Source: Allobogoriella deserti
GTDB lineage: Bacteria > Actinomycetota > Actinomycetes > Actinomycetales > Actinomycetaceae
Length of the DNA: 64,000 bases
Assembly: GCF_042680605.1 (NCBI RefSeq)
Contig: NZ_JBHUEE010000012.1
Span: 1 to 64,000 of the forward strand
Direction of reading: 5' to 3'
The notes beneath the pieces are model-generated. The model was given only the letters and a program-made list of their open reading frames with translations, searched no databases and was not told where the DNA came from. Shown piece after piece: positions 25,607-34,381 of the stretch (positions are counted from its first letter, which is position 1; each line of letters begins with the position of its first letter). The position numbers and the translations under genes were made by a program.

Positions 25607-26239
25607 TCACCGGGCTCGCGCGACGTCCTCGGGTGTGTCGACGTCGTCGGCCTCCCGGCCCCGCGCGGGCACCTCGATCAGCCGCAGGCCCGCGACCAGG
25701 GACCGCATCGACCCTCCCGGCCGGCCGGCGTCGTCCTGCCGGGCGGTGAGTCGCTCGCGCAGCCGAGGCAGGCGATAGACCGCCGTCAGCCACTGCGCCC
25801 GCCCCTCCCGGTCCACCAGGACCGCACCGTCGGAGTCGTCGCCGTCGGCCTGGACGCCGGCGGCGAGCAGCCGGGGGACGGCGCTCGCGACGTGCGGGGC
25901 GTCGCACGCCAGGACGAGCACCGAGCCGGCCGGAGCCTCCGGCGCGCGGTCCAGTTCCGCGATGCCGGCGGCCAGCCCGGCCACTGGGCCGCCGAAGGGC
26001 GGGTCCTCGACGGTACGCAGCACGCGGTCGGGCACGGCCACGTTCTCCGGGGCCACCACGACGACGCGGCGTGCCCGGGCGGCCGCGGTCATGGCGTGGT
26101 CGAGCAGACGTCGTCCCGCGACGAGCACGTCCGGTTTGGAGACGCCGCCGAGCCGCTCGGCACGTCCGCCGGCCAGCACGACGGCGTCGATCGTGCCCGC
26201 GCGGGGCTCATCCGTGCTCACGTGCCGATCCGTGTTCAT
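25607..26239 (-). CDS. mobA: molybdenum cofactor guanylyltransferase
   Basis: This 210-residue NTP-transferase has the nucleotide loop VVLAGGRAERLGGVSKP (about residue 20), a VLACDAPHVAS metal-binding Asp region, and a late IEVPARGREADDVDTPEDV. MobA attaches GMP to molybdenum-molybdopterin. The ATG at 26239 lies 6 bp after the moaC stop, so the two are co-transcribed. The symbol is given on neighbourhood plus family; a MocA-type cytidylyltransferase is less likely. Confidence 0.8.
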   Translation of the reverse strand: MNTDRHVSTDEPRAGTIDAVVLAGGRAERLGGVSKPDVLVAGRRLLDHAMTAAARARRVVVVAPENVAVPDRVLRTVEDPPFGGPVAGLAAGIAELDRAPEAPAGSVLVLACDAPHVASAVPRLLAAGVQADGDDSDGAVLVDREGRAQWLTAVYRLPRLRERLTARQDDAGRPGGSMRSLVAGLRLIEVPARGREADDVDTPEDVARAR

Positions 26240-26245
26240 TCGTGG

Positions 26246-26734
26246 TCATTCGTCGGGCCGGCGCCAGTCGCCGGAACGCCCGCCGGACTTGGCGATCACC
26301 CGCACGGCGGTGATCTCGGCCGAACGGTCCACCCCCTTGACCATGTCCACCACCGCGAGCGCGGCCACCGAGACCGCCGTCATCGCCTCCATCTCGACGC
26401 CGGTGCGATCCGCGGTGCGGACGGTGGCCGTGATGACCACCCGGTCCGCGGCGAGCTCGAGGTCCACCACCGCGCCGTGGACGCCGATCGTGTGCGCCAG
26501 CGGCAGCAGCTCAGGCGTGCGTTTGGCGGCCGCGATGCCGGCCACCCGCGCAATCGCGAGCACGTCGCCCTTGGGGACCGAGCCCTCGCGCAGCGCCGCC
26601 ATGACCGCCTCGCTGCAGCGCACCTCGCCGCGCGCGACCGCCTCCCGCACGGTCGGCTGCTTCGCGGTGACGTCAACCATGCGGGCGTGACCGGCGTCGT
26701 CGACATGGGTGAATCTCACGGCATCGTTGTCCAC
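26246..26734 (-). CDS. moaC: cyclic pyranopterin monophosphate synthase accessory protein MoaC
   Basis: This 162-residue protein matches MoaC along its length: FTHVDDAGHARMVDVTAKQP, LAIARVAGIAAAKRTPELLPLAHTI in two blocks, VRTADRTGVEMEAMTAVSVAALAVVDMVK, and the C-terminal VIAKSGGRSGDW. It catalyses the second half of GTP conversion to cyclic pyranopterin monophosphate with MoaA, which is not in this window. Two GTG starts are possible (26734 or 26719). The gene begins 14 bp after the moeA stop. Confidence 0.92.
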   Translation of the reverse strand: MDNDAVRFTHVDDAGHARMVDVTAKQPTVREAVARGEVRCSEAVMAALREGSVPKGDVLAIARVAGIAAAKRTPELLPLAHTIGVHGAVVDLELAADRVVITATVRTADRTGVEMEAMTAVSVAALAVVDMVKGVDRSAEITAVRVIAKSGGRSGDWRRPDE

Positions 26735-26748
26735 GGCACGATTGTGGT

Positions 26749-28020
26749 TCACGGCACCATCATGACGGGCACCGCGTCCCCCTCCGCGACCGCCTCCGTA
26801 CCGGCGGCCACGACAGCCAGCCCCTCGGCCGCGGCCAAGGACGCCACGAGATGTGAACCCGAACCTCGCGGGCTGGCAGGCCGGACCCGAGTCGTCTCGT
26901 CGTCCTCGTCGAAGACCACCGGGATGTACTGGCGTCGCCCGGGCGGGCACCGCCACCCCGCTGCCGCCCGTGCCTCGATCAGCACCGGCTCCACGGACTG
27001 GGGCACGTCCGGGTCGGCGAGACCGGCCATGACCCGCAGCGCCGGCTCGACGAACACCTGGAACGAGACGAACACGCTCACCGGGTTGCCCGGCAGGCAG
27101 AAGATCGGCACGCCCGCGCCGTCGTCGCGCCGGAGGACGCCGAAGCCCTGCGGCTTGCCGGGCTGTATCGCCACGGACGTGAACGAGACGTCGCCGAGCG
27201 GGGCGAGAACCTGCTTGACGACGTCGTACGCACCGGCACTGACGCCGCCGGTGGTGATCAGCGCGTCGACCGCGCCGAGGTTGTCCTCCAGCAGGCCGCG
27301 GAGCTCGGCCGGGTCGTCACCGACGAACCCGAGAGGGACGGCTCGTCCGCCGAGCACGTCGACGAGCCCGAGCAGCAGCACATTGTTCGACTCCGGGATC
27401 TGGCCCGGGCCGAGTGGCGCGCCGGGCGGGACGAGCTCGTCGCCTGTGGTCAGCACCCCGACCCGCGGCCGGGGGCGAACCGGTAGCGTGCCGTGCCCGG
27501 TCGCGGCGGCGGTCGCCAGATCGCGCGGCCCCACCAGGCCGCCCGCACGCAGCACCACCGCGCCCGGGGCGACGTCCTCGCCGGCGCGGCGGATGTGCCG
27601 GCCTGCCGGCGAGGAGGCGAAGATTCGCACCGTCTCCGGGAGTTCGGTGCCCTCGCCCGGCCCCGCCTGCTGATCGGTCCGCTCGACCGGGACGACGGCG
27701 TCGGCACCGGGCGGCATCGGGGCGCCGGTCATGATGCGGGCCGCCGTCCCGGGCAGCACGTCGGGCAGCTCGGCGGCCCCGGCCGGGATGTCACCGACGA
27801 CCCGGAGGTCGACCGCAGCGTCCTCGTCGGCGGTGGCCACGTCATCGGCCCGGACCGCGTAGCCGTCCATGGCGGAGTTGTCGAACGGAGGCACGTGGAG
27901 GGCGGCCGTGACGTCCTCCGTGAGCAGGCATCCCAGCGCGTCGGTGAGCGGGAGGTGGCGGACCGGCAGAGGCTCGACGCCGGCCAGGACGGCGGCGCGG
28001 TGCTCCTCGACGGTGATCAT
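26749..28020 (-). CDS. moeA: molybdopterin molybdenumtransferase MoeA
   Basis: This 423-residue protein has its ATG at 28020 preceded by GAGGAG. MoeA features are FDNSAMDGYAVRADD, IMTGAPMPPGADAVVPVE, RVGVLTTGDELV, ALITTGGVSAGAYD and IFCLPGNPVSVFVSF. It inserts molybdate into adenylylated molybdopterin. It is followed by moaC and mobA on the same strand and preceded by moeZ, 74 bp away. Confidence 0.92.
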   Translation of the reverse strand: MITVEEHRAAVLAGVEPLPVRHLPLTDALGCLLTEDVTAALHVPPFDNSAMDGYAVRADDVATADEDAAVDLRVVGDIPAGAAELPDVLPGTAARIMTGAPMPPGADAVVPVERTDQQAGPGEGTELPETVRIFASSPAGRHIRRAGEDVAPGAVVLRAGGLVGPRDLATAAATGHGTLPVRPRPRVGVLTTGDELVPPGAPLGPGQIPESNNVLLLGLVDVLGGRAVPLGFVGDDPAELRGLLEDNLGAVDALITTGGVSAGAYDVVKQVLAPLGDVSFTSVAIQPGKPQGFGVLRRDDGAGVPIFCLPGNPVSVFVSFQVFVEPALRVMAGLADPDVPQSVEPVLIEARAAAGWRCPPGRRQYIPVVFDEDDETTRVRPASPRGSGSHLVASLAAAEGLAVVAAGTEAVAEGDAVPVMMVP

Positions 28021-28094
28021 GGGACTCCTCGGGTCGGCGGCTCGGGCGGGAGGCGGTTGGTCGATGGCCACCAAGGCTCAGACGTGGGGCGGTC

Positions 28095-29354
28095 TCAATA
28101 GGTCGGCAGGGTGGGATCGACGTCGGCGACCCAGGCGAGCACGCCGCCGCGCACGTTGACGGCGCGGACTCCCGCATCCGAGAGGGCACGGACTGCCTGC
28201 GCGGAACGCTGACCGGTGCGGCAGTGGACGAGCAGGTCACGGGGCGCGCCGGCGGGGCGGTGCAGGTCGAGGCGGTGGATCGCGGCGCCCGGATCGGCGA
28301 GCACCTCCGCGAGCGGTACGGCGACGGCGCCCGGGATGGCGACGATGGCGCGCTCTGGCTCGTCGCGCACGTCGAGGAGCACGAAGTCGTCGGCGCCGCG
28401 CTCGCGGGCGGCGAGGCGCTCGGCGAGCTCGGTGACCGCGATCGAGTCCGGCTCGGCCGTCGGCGGGGAGGTACCCGCGGCGGCGGGCTGTGCAGGGGTG
28501 GAGGCCGGTGTTCCGGGGCGTGACCGCAGGGGCAGCTCCTGCCAGCGCTGGGTCAGCACGTCCAGCACGAGCACCCGGCCGAGCAGGGACTCGCCGGTGC
28601 CGGTGAGGAGCTTGATCGCCTCGATCGCCATGATCGACCCGACCTGGCCGCACATCGCGCCGAGCACGCCCGCCTGCCCGCATGAAGGAGTCGTGCCTTC
28701 CGGGGGCGGGGTCGGGAAGAGATCGCGCAGCGTCACCCCGCTCGCGCCCTGGCCCGCGTCCAACGAGGTTGCAGAATCCGTCGAAAAATCGACGGATTCT
28801 GCAACCTCGTTCTCGACGGGCCGCGGCGCAGACCAGAAGACGGCGACCTGGGCGTCGAACCGGAGGATGGACCCCCAGACCACCGGGACGGCGAGTGCGG
28901 CGGCGGTGTCCGAGACGAGGTATCGGGTCGGGAAGTTGTCCGTGCCGTCGATGACAAGGTCGTGTCCGGCCAGGATCTCGTGGGCGTTCGTCTCGTCAAG
29001 GCGGCCGTGAACGGTGGCGACATCGACCTCGGGATTGAGCGCGGTGATGTGGTCGGCAGCGGAATCGACCTTCGGGCGGCCCACGTCGGTCATCGTGTGG
29101 ATGACCTGGCGCTGCAGGTTCGACGGTTCGACGACGTCGTCGTCGATGACGGTGATGTGACCGACGCCGGCGGCTGCGAGGTACTGCAGGACCGGCGCGC
29201 CGAGCCCTCCGGCACCGACGACGGCGACGCGCGCGGCCAGCAGCCGGCGCTGCCCGTCCTGCCCGAGTCGGCCGAGGAGTAGGTGGCGTGAGTAGTGCTG
29301 GATCTGCTCGCGGCTGAGCGGCGGACCCGGCTCCACCAACGGCTGCAGGCGCAT
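28095..29354 (-). CDS. moeZ: adenylyltransferase/sulfurtransferase MoeZ (MoeB plus rhodanese)
   Basis: This is a 419-residue protein. The N-terminal ThiF/MoeB domain has VAVVGAGGLGAPVLQYLAAAG, DDVVEPSNLQRQVIH and VIDGTDNFPTRYL. The C-terminal rhodanese domain (about residues 310-419) has FVLLDVRDEPE and the active-site loop VHCRTGQRSAQA. It activates sulfur-carrier C-termini for cofactor or thio-transfer. An insert of about 18 residues after VFWSAPRP is encoded by a perfect palindrome; relatives run straight from this point to the LRDLFP-type segment. A TAGAGT box 6 nt before the ATG suggests a leaderless mRNA. Confidence 0.9.
   Translation of the reverse strand: MRLQPLVEPGPPLSREQIQHYSRHLLLGRLGQDGQRRLLAARVAVVGAGGLGAPVLQYLAAAGVGHITVIDDDVVEPSNLQRQVIHTMTDVGRPKVDSAADHITALNPEVDVATVHGRLDETNAHEILAGHDLVIDGTDNFPTRYLVSDTAAALAVPVVWGSILRFDAQVAVFWSAPRPVENEVAESVDFSTDSATSLDAGQGASGVTLRDLFPTPPPEGTTPSCGQAGVLGAMCGQVGSIMAIEAIKLLTGTGESLLGRVLVLDVLTQRWQELPLRSRPGTPASTPAQPAAAGTSPPTAEPDSIAVTELAERLAARERGADDFVLLDVRDEPERAIVAIPGAVAVPLAEVLADPGAAIHRLDLHRPAGAPRDLLVHCRTGQRSAQAVRALSDAGVRAVNVRGGVLAWVADVDPTLPTY
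28762..28811. repeat. 50-bp palindromic element inside moeZ
   Basis: Two perfect 23-bp arms (28762-28784 and 28789-28811) flank AAAA. The element is AT-richer than the surrounding gene and stays in frame, encoding residues such as EVAESVDFSTDSATS. Its position coincides with an insertion relative to the usual MoeB/MoeZ sequence, as for inserted protein-coding palindromic repeats. Confidence 0.93.
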
Positions 29355-29483
29355 GGCCCAACTCTAGGTGCGCCAGCGTGGATCGGGGCGGCTCAGAGCG
29401 GGCGCCTCGGAGCGGGCGGGCTCGCTGGGCGGGTTCGAGGCAGCGATTCAGCTTCCGGGTGGGCGTGCCGGCCGGCGAGGCGC

Positions 29484-30128
29484 TCAGCGCCCGGCCATCT
29501 CCTTCATCGTGGCGATGGCGTCCTCGAGATGATCGATCCAGGGCCGCTCGGTGTCCTCGTGCCAGTTCTTGATGGCCGCGACGAACGGCCAGATGATTGC
29601 GCTGGCCAGCACCCGGCCCTGGCCGAAGCTCCAACGGCCGGTGTCGGCCATCATCTGGGCCATCTCGTCGACGATGTTGTCCACCACCAGGTAGGCGGCC
29701 GAGCGCACCGACGGGTTGTCGAAGAACAGCCGGACACGCTCGCGCGTCGCGTCGGCCTCGACCACGAAGTGCGCCTCCGCGACGAGGTCGAGCGCGGCCT
29801 CGGTCGCCTCCCACGGCGACATGCCCTGCCGCAGGTAGTGGGAGAGGCCGACGAGCACGCGATCGTCGAACTCGTCGTAGAGGACGAGGCCTTCCTTGGT
29901 CCCGAAATAGCGGTACACGCTGCTGGGCGAGACCTCGGCCGTGGCGGCGATCTGCTCGATCGTCACCTGGTCGAAGCCGTACTCGGTGAAGAGCTCGAGC
30001 GCCGTCTGCTGGATGTGCCGCATCGCGGCGGCCTTCTTCCGTTCCCGCAATGTGGGGGCCGGCGGCTCCGGGACGTCCTGCGCCTCCTGTTCGGGCTCGT
30101 GCACCCGGGGCTCTCGCGGTGTAGCCAC
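29484..30128 (-). CDS. TetR-family regulator of the ABC exporter
   Basis: This 214-residue protein starts at a GTG close behind AAGGAGGAT. After a charged 25-residue leader comes the HTH (TIEQIAATAEVSPSSVYRYF, about residues 56-75) with the TetR signature KEGLVLYDEF. The C-terminal half is an all-helical ligand domain. It is divergent from the ABC exporter pair, and the 51-bp gap holds two inverted repeats, so it probably represses the exporter and itself until a toxic ligand binds. Confidence 0.85.
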   Translation of the reverse strand: MATPREPRVHEPEQEAQDVPEPPAPTLRERKKAAAMRHIQQTALELFTEYGFDQVTIEQIAATAEVSPSSVYRYFGTKEGLVLYDEFDDRVLVGLSHYLRQGMSPWEATEAALDLVAEAHFVVEADATRERVRLFFDNPSVRSAAYLVVDNIVDEMAQMMADTGRWSFGQGRVLASAIIWPFVAAIKNWHEDTERPWIDHLEDAIATMKEMAGR

Positions 30129-30141
30129 ACATCCTCCTTCT

Positions 30142-30195
30142 TGACAGTGGCTGTCACTTTATCGTGTACAGTGACTCTCATGAGAAAGTCACTGT
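30142..30195. promoter_or_regulatory. paired inverted repeats in the TetR/ABC control region
   Basis: Site 1 is TGACAG-TGG-CTGTCA (30142-30156). Site 2 has 9-bp arms ACAGTGACT (30168-30176) and AGTCACTGT (30187-30195) and spans the exporter start codon. Both use the AGTGAC/CTGT half-site, fitting the adjacent TetR protein. A TACAGT -10-like box (30167-30172) for the exporter lies between them. Confidence 0.6.
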
Positions 30196-31136
30196 CAGAA
30201 GAAGTGATCGCCGGTCGTGGGCTGGTCAAGCACTTCGGGGCCACCCGGGCGCTCGATGGCCTCGACCTGTCCGTCCGCGGTGGCGAGGTGCACGGCTTCC
30301 TGGGGCCGAACGGGGCGGGTAAGTCCACGACGATCCGCGCCCTGCTCGGCCAGCTCCGGCTCGACGGCGGCCACGCCGAGGTCTTCGGCGCGGATCCGTG
30401 GCGCGACGCCGTCGCCATCCATGAGCGGCTCGCGTACGTGCCCGGCGACACCGCGCTGTGGCCGGGACTGTCCGGCGGTGAGTGCGTGGACCTCATCGGT
30501 GGCTTCCACGGACAGGTGAACCGGCGCCGACGCGACGAGCTCGTCGAACGCTTCGAGCTCGACCCCACGAAGAAGGCCCGCACCTACTCCAAGGGCAACC
30601 GGCAGAAGGTCGCGCTGGTCGCGGCGTTGTCCTGCGAGGCGGAGCTGTTCGTGCTCGACGAGCCCACGTCGGGCCTGGATCCACTGATGGAGGCGGTCTT
30701 CCAGCAGGTGGTGGCCGAGCTCAACGGCGAGGGGCGTACCGTCCTGCTCTCCAGCCACATCCTCGCCGAGGTCGAGGCGTTGTGCGACCGCGTGACGATC
30801 ATCCGCGGCGGTCACACGGTCTCGACCGGCACGCTCGAGGAACTGCGCGCCGGCACGCTCACCACCGTCGAGGCCACGACGCCGGACCGGCCGCGCGGCC
30901 TGAAGGACATCGACGGCGTCACCGACCTCGATCACGAATCCCGGCCGCACGGCGTGCGCACCACATTGCTCGCCACGCACGCCGCCCTGCCCGAGGCCGT
31001 CGCGGCCGTCTCCGCGGCGCGGCCCACCGACCTGGCCGTGCGCCCGCCCAGCCTCGAGCAGCTCTTCCTCGAGCACTACCAGGAGTCACCTCTCCCGGGC
31101 GGCGTCCCGGCGGCCACGGGCGGCGACGCCCGATGA
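30180..31136 (+). CDS. ABC exporter ATP-binding protein
   Basis: This 318-residue protein has a single ABC domain: Walker A FLGPNGAGKSTTI (about residue 42), a signature variant TYSKGNRQKVALVAAL, Walker B LFVLDEPTSGLD and LLSSHILAEVEALCD. A C-terminal extension follows, typical of drug or daunorubicin-type exporters. The ATG is chosen because a TACAGT box lies 7 nt upstream and no ribosome-binding site is present. The permease gene overlaps the stop by 4 bp. Confidence 0.87.
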   Translation: MRKSLSEEVIAGRGLVKHFGATRALDGLDLSVRGGEVHGFLGPNGAGKSTTIRALLGQLRLDGGHAEVFGADPWRDAVAIHERLAYVPGDTALWPGLSGGECVDLIGGFHGQVNRRRRDELVERFELDPTKKARTYSKGNRQKVALVAALSCEAELFVLDEPTSGLDPLMEAVFQQVVAELNGEGRTVLLSSHILAEVEALCDRVTIIRGGHTVSTGTLEELRAGTLTTVEATTPDRPRGLKDIDGVTDLDHESRPHGVRTTLLATHAALPEAVAAVSAARPTDLAVRPPSLEQLFLEHYQESPLPGGVPAATGGDAR

Positions 31137-32740
31137 CCGCCCCGACACCGGCCCGACGGCCCGGCGTGCTGACCGGAACCATCCGGCTGGTCCGGCTCGC
31201 CCTGCGGACGGGCTGGCCCGGCCTGCTCGGCGCCGTCGTCCTCGCCGCCGGACTCGTCACCCTCGTGGCCGGATCGATCGAGGCGCTCTACCCAGACCCT
31301 GCGGACCGCGCCCAGTACGCGGCCACGGTCGGCAGTTCCCCGGCCAGCGAGGCGTTCAACGGCCGCGGGTACGGCCTGCACACCGTCGGCGGGATTTCCG
31401 CCTACGAGGTCGGCTTCATGGGGCAGATCCTCTTCCCGGTGCTCGCGCTGCACCTGGCGCTTCGGCATACCCGGCGCGAGGAGGAGGCCGGACGCACCGA
31501 ACTGCTCACCGCCGGCCGGGTCGGGCGACTGGCGCCGCTGGTCGCCGGGACTGCGGTGCTGACTCTCGTGTGCCTGCTGACCGGCGCGGCCATGGCTGCC
31601 GGTGGCGTCAGTGCCGGGCTGCCGCTCGCCGGGGCGGCGTGGTACGCGGCCGGCAATGCCCTGCTCATGCTGTTCTACGGCGCCGTGGGACTGGTGGCCG
31701 GGCAGCTCGCCCAGTCCGCGCGTACCGGCTACCTGATCGGGCTGGTCGCGCTCGCGGCGAGCTACCTCGTCCGCGCCCTGGTCGACGGTCTGGGGTGGGA
31801 CGCCGTCTGGGCGAGCCCGCTCGGGTGGACTGCCGAGGTGCGCCCGTTCGCCGATCCCCGTCCATGGCCGCTCGCGGCGTTCGCGGTCGGTGCCGTCGTG
31901 CTGAGCGGGGCCGCGGTTCTCCTCGCGCGGCGGCGCGACCTCGGTGCCGGAGTCGTCCCACCGCGACGCGGGCCGGCGCGGGGTCGGCGCGGACTGGGCA
32001 CGGCAGCCGGGCTCGCGTGGCGCCTGAACCGTGGCGTCGTCCTTGCCTGGACGGTGCTCGCGGTGGTGTGGGCCGGCGTCTTCGGAGCGCTGACGCAGGA
32101 GATGGCCGACCTGGTCGATGCCAACCCGGCCATGCTCGAGGCGCTCGGTGTCGAACGGGGGAGCGACGTGGTCACCAGCTTGGCCGTGGTCGTGGTGATC
32201 CTGGCGGCGACGGCGCTCGCGGTGCAGGGGTTCGGACGGCTGGGCGTGGAGGAGACGCAGGGCCGGCTCGGTGCGGTGCTGGCCACCCGCGTCCCCCGGC
32301 ACCGGCTGTGGGGCGGGTGGTCCGCCGTCGTCGCGCTCGCGTCGCTCGCCTCGCTGACCCTGGGGTGCCTCACCCTCGGTCTGGTCACCTGGGCGGTCAC
32401 CGATGACCGCGACGCGCTCGGGACGGCCGCCGAGGTCGGTCTCGGCTACGCCGTCCCCGTGCTCTTCGTCGTCGCCGTGGTGGCCGTGCTGCGCGCCGTC
32501 GGCTCGCGCTGGTCCGGTCTCGGGTGGCTGCTCGTCGGATGGATCGCCGTCGTCGGCTTCCTGGCCGAGACGCTGCGCATCCCGGACTGGGCGCGCGAGC
32601 TCTCTCCGCTGCATCTCGTCGGCACGCTTCCGCAGGACGACGCGGACCTCCTCGCGGTGGCCGGGCTCGCGGTGGCCGCGGTCATCCTGGCCGCCGGGTC
32701 GATCCTGCTGTTCGGCCGCCGCGACCTCGCGGCCGGGTGA
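31133..32740 (+). CDS. ABC-2 type exporter permease
   Basis: This 535-residue membrane protein has about 12 hydrophobic segments in two repeats, as in the large permeases paired with DrrA-like ATPases. Examples are LLGAVVLAAGLVTLVAGSIE, VVLAWTVLAVVWAGVFGAL and LGWLLVGWIAVVGFLAE. The motif LRHTRREEEAGRTELL near residue 115 is typical of this permease group. It probably exports a hydrophobic compound. The stop codon lies in a 14-bp tandem repeat shared with the stop of the convergent gene. Confidence 0.82.
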   Translation: MTAPTPARRPGVLTGTIRLVRLALRTGWPGLLGAVVLAAGLVTLVAGSIEALYPDPADRAQYAATVGSSPASEAFNGRGYGLHTVGGISAYEVGFMGQILFPVLALHLALRHTRREEEAGRTELLTAGRVGRLAPLVAGTAVLTLVCLLTGAAMAAGGVSAGLPLAGAAWYAAGNALLMLFYGAVGLVAGQLAQSARTGYLIGLVALAASYLVRALVDGLGWDAVWASPLGWTAEVRPFADPRPWPLAAFAVGAVVLSGAAVLLARRRDLGAGVVPPRRGPARGRRGLGTAAGLAWRLNRGVVLAWTVLAVVWAGVFGALTQEMADLVDANPAMLEALGVERGSDVVTSLAVVVVILAATALAVQGFGRLGVEETQGRLGAVLATRVPRHRLWGGWSAVVALASLASLTLGCLTLGLVTWAVTDDRDALGTAAEVGLGYAVPVLFVVAVVAVLRAVGSRWSGLGWLLVGWIAVVGFLAETLRIPDWARELSPLHLVGTLPQDDADLLAVAGLAVAAVILAAGSILLFGRRDLAAG

Positions 32741-32765
32741 GTCAGGCCGGGTGAGTCAGGCCGGG
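32731..32765. repeat. 14-bp tandem duplication over two convergent stop codons
   Basis: The unit GGCCGGGTGAGTCA occurs twice (32731-32744 and 32745-32758), followed by a 7-bp partial copy. The first copy supplies the permease stop TGA. The second supplies, on the other strand, the stop of the PH-domain gene. Confidence 0.9.
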
Positions 32766-34381
32766 ACGGCCACCGGTTCGCGCGTCACCTCGGCCGCGAT
32801 CACGGTGGCGTCGTGCAGCGCCAGGTCGACGCCGCGGTAGCCCTGCTCACCCGCTGCCGTCGTGACCACGAGCGTCGCGAGTCCGAGCAGGCGTTGGATC
32901 GGGCCCTGCCGGACGTGGGCGCCGTTGATGCCACGTACCTCGATCGCATCGGTGCGGCGGGAGAAGAACCCGCGCCGCAGGTACAGCACCTCCCCGCCGA
33001 GCAGGTGGCCGAGCGTGCGGTAGTAGCCCAGACCGGCCACGATGCCCAGGCACAGGAGGGCGACGGAGCCAGCCAGCAGCCAGCCGGGCCACTCGCGCCA
33101 GAGGACGGCGGCCGCCGACGCGGCACCGACGAGTCCGTAACCGCCCGCATACCGGATGATCGCGCGGCGGCGGGCCGCGGGCGGGTGGGAGACGAGCCGT
33201 CCGCCCGCCGGCCTCGCCCGCTCGTCGAGCACGCGCCGGCCGAGCATGGTGTTGCCGACGCGGACCGCGACCTCGCGGGTCGTCGCCGGCAGCACCGTGG
33301 CGGACTCGTTCATCTGCTGCTGCAGGCTGATGCCCGTCATCACCGGTGTCATGCGCGCACCACCGAGCAGCCGCGTGAGGAACGGCTCGGAGAGCGTCAG
33401 GCCGCGCAGCCGGGCCTGGTCCGCGGTGAAGGACCGGGTGGTCAGCAACCCGCGCGTGGCCACGAACGTGGCGCCCGGCTCCCGGACCAGGCGAAAGCCC
33501 CACCAGGCCTCGATGAACGCGAGCGCCCCGGCGCCGATCCCGAGCAGGACGGCGAGCACCAATGTGGTCGCCGCCCAGGCAGGCCAGGGGACGCGGTCGA
33601 TGAGGTCACCAAGCGTGTCACCGACCCAGTCTTCCTGCCCGAACATCGACACGAAGCCGTAGACGGAGCCGACCACCGACAGCGGTCCGGTGATCAGCCA
33701 CGCCCCGACCATCGAGTAGATGATCCACGGCCACTGCACCCGCTGGACCTCGGCGGTGGGTGGATCGCTCGGCGACCGGCCGCCGTCGTCGGGCACGGGT
33801 GCTCCGGCCTCGTCACCACCGGTGGCGACGACGTCCGGGCCGGCCGCGCGGACCAGGTGGTCGCGTAGCCGGCGGGCGCGCCCGCGCGGCAGCCCGTCCA
33901 GCACCACGGTGCCGCTGCCGACGAGGGCGTTGCCGCCGGTGCCCACCCGGACGACGGCGAGACGGAACAGGCGGTTCGTCAGCGGCGCGGTGATGTCCAC
34001 GGTCCGGATGCGGTGCAGGGCGATGCGTTCGCTCTTGCGCACGAGCAGGCCGCGGCGGACCTGGAGTTCGGAGTCGGTGAGCCGGTAGCGCACCGCCACG
34101 TAGGACAACGCCTTGGACGCCGGCCGCATGACGCCGAGCAGGATCAGGACGAGGACGAGGTACCGGCCGACCCCACTCGTCTGATCGACCAGGAGCCACG
34201 CAAGTGCCGCGGGCGTGAGGCGCACGACGGCGTACACGAGCGCTGCGAGCATGGTGCGGGGATCGAGCCGGTACCAGGGCAGGTCCGGGTCCTCGTCGAC
34301 CTCGTGGTCGGGCTCGGGCTCGGCGTTCTTGCCGGCCCGGCGCGGGCGGTCGAGCGGCTCGGTGGGGTCGGCGTCAGTCAT
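32756..34381 (-). CDS. membrane protein with three bacterial PH-like domains
   Basis: This is a 541-residue protein. Paired transmembrane segments alternate with three copies of the bPH2 (DUF304/YdbT) domain: YRLTDSELQVRRGLLVRKSER (split around residue 105), FVATRGLLTTRSFTADQARLRGL (about residue 300) and YLRRGFFSRRTDAIEVRGI near the end. A charged N-terminal 35 residues lies before the first segment. Such proteins, YdbS/YdbT in Bacillus, are found as pairs and aid stress resistance; the mechanism is unclear. It overlaps its partner gene by 4 bp. Confidence 0.85.
   Translation of the reverse strand: MTDADPTEPLDRPRRAGKNAEPEPDHEVDEDPDLPWYRLDPRTMLAALVYAVVRLTPAALAWLLVDQTSGVGRYLVLVLILLGVMRPASKALSYVAVRYRLTDSELQVRRGLLVRKSERIALHRIRTVDITAPLTNRLFRLAVVRVGTGGNALVGSGTVVLDGLPRGRARRLRDHLVRAAGPDVVATGGDEAGAPVPDDGGRSPSDPPTAEVQRVQWPWIIYSMVGAWLITGPLSVVGSVYGFVSMFGQEDWVGDTLGDLIDRVPWPAWAATTLVLAVLLGIGAGALAFIEAWWGFRLVREPGATFVATRGLLTTRSFTADQARLRGLTLSEPFLTRLLGGARMTPVMTGISLQQQMNESATVLPATTREVAVRVGNTMLGRRVLDERARPAGGRLVSHPPAARRRAIIRYAGGYGLVGAASAAAVLWREWPGWLLAGSVALLCLGIVAGLGYYRTLGHLLGGEVLYLRRGFFSRRTDAIEVRGINGAHVRQGPIQRLLGLATLVVTTAAGEQGYRGVDLALHDATVIAAEVTREPVAVPA

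Noticed and set aside
28762..28811. Terminator for an antisense transcript
   Set aside because: The palindrome is inside the reading frame and coincides with an insertion relative to the protein family, which an inserted element explains better.
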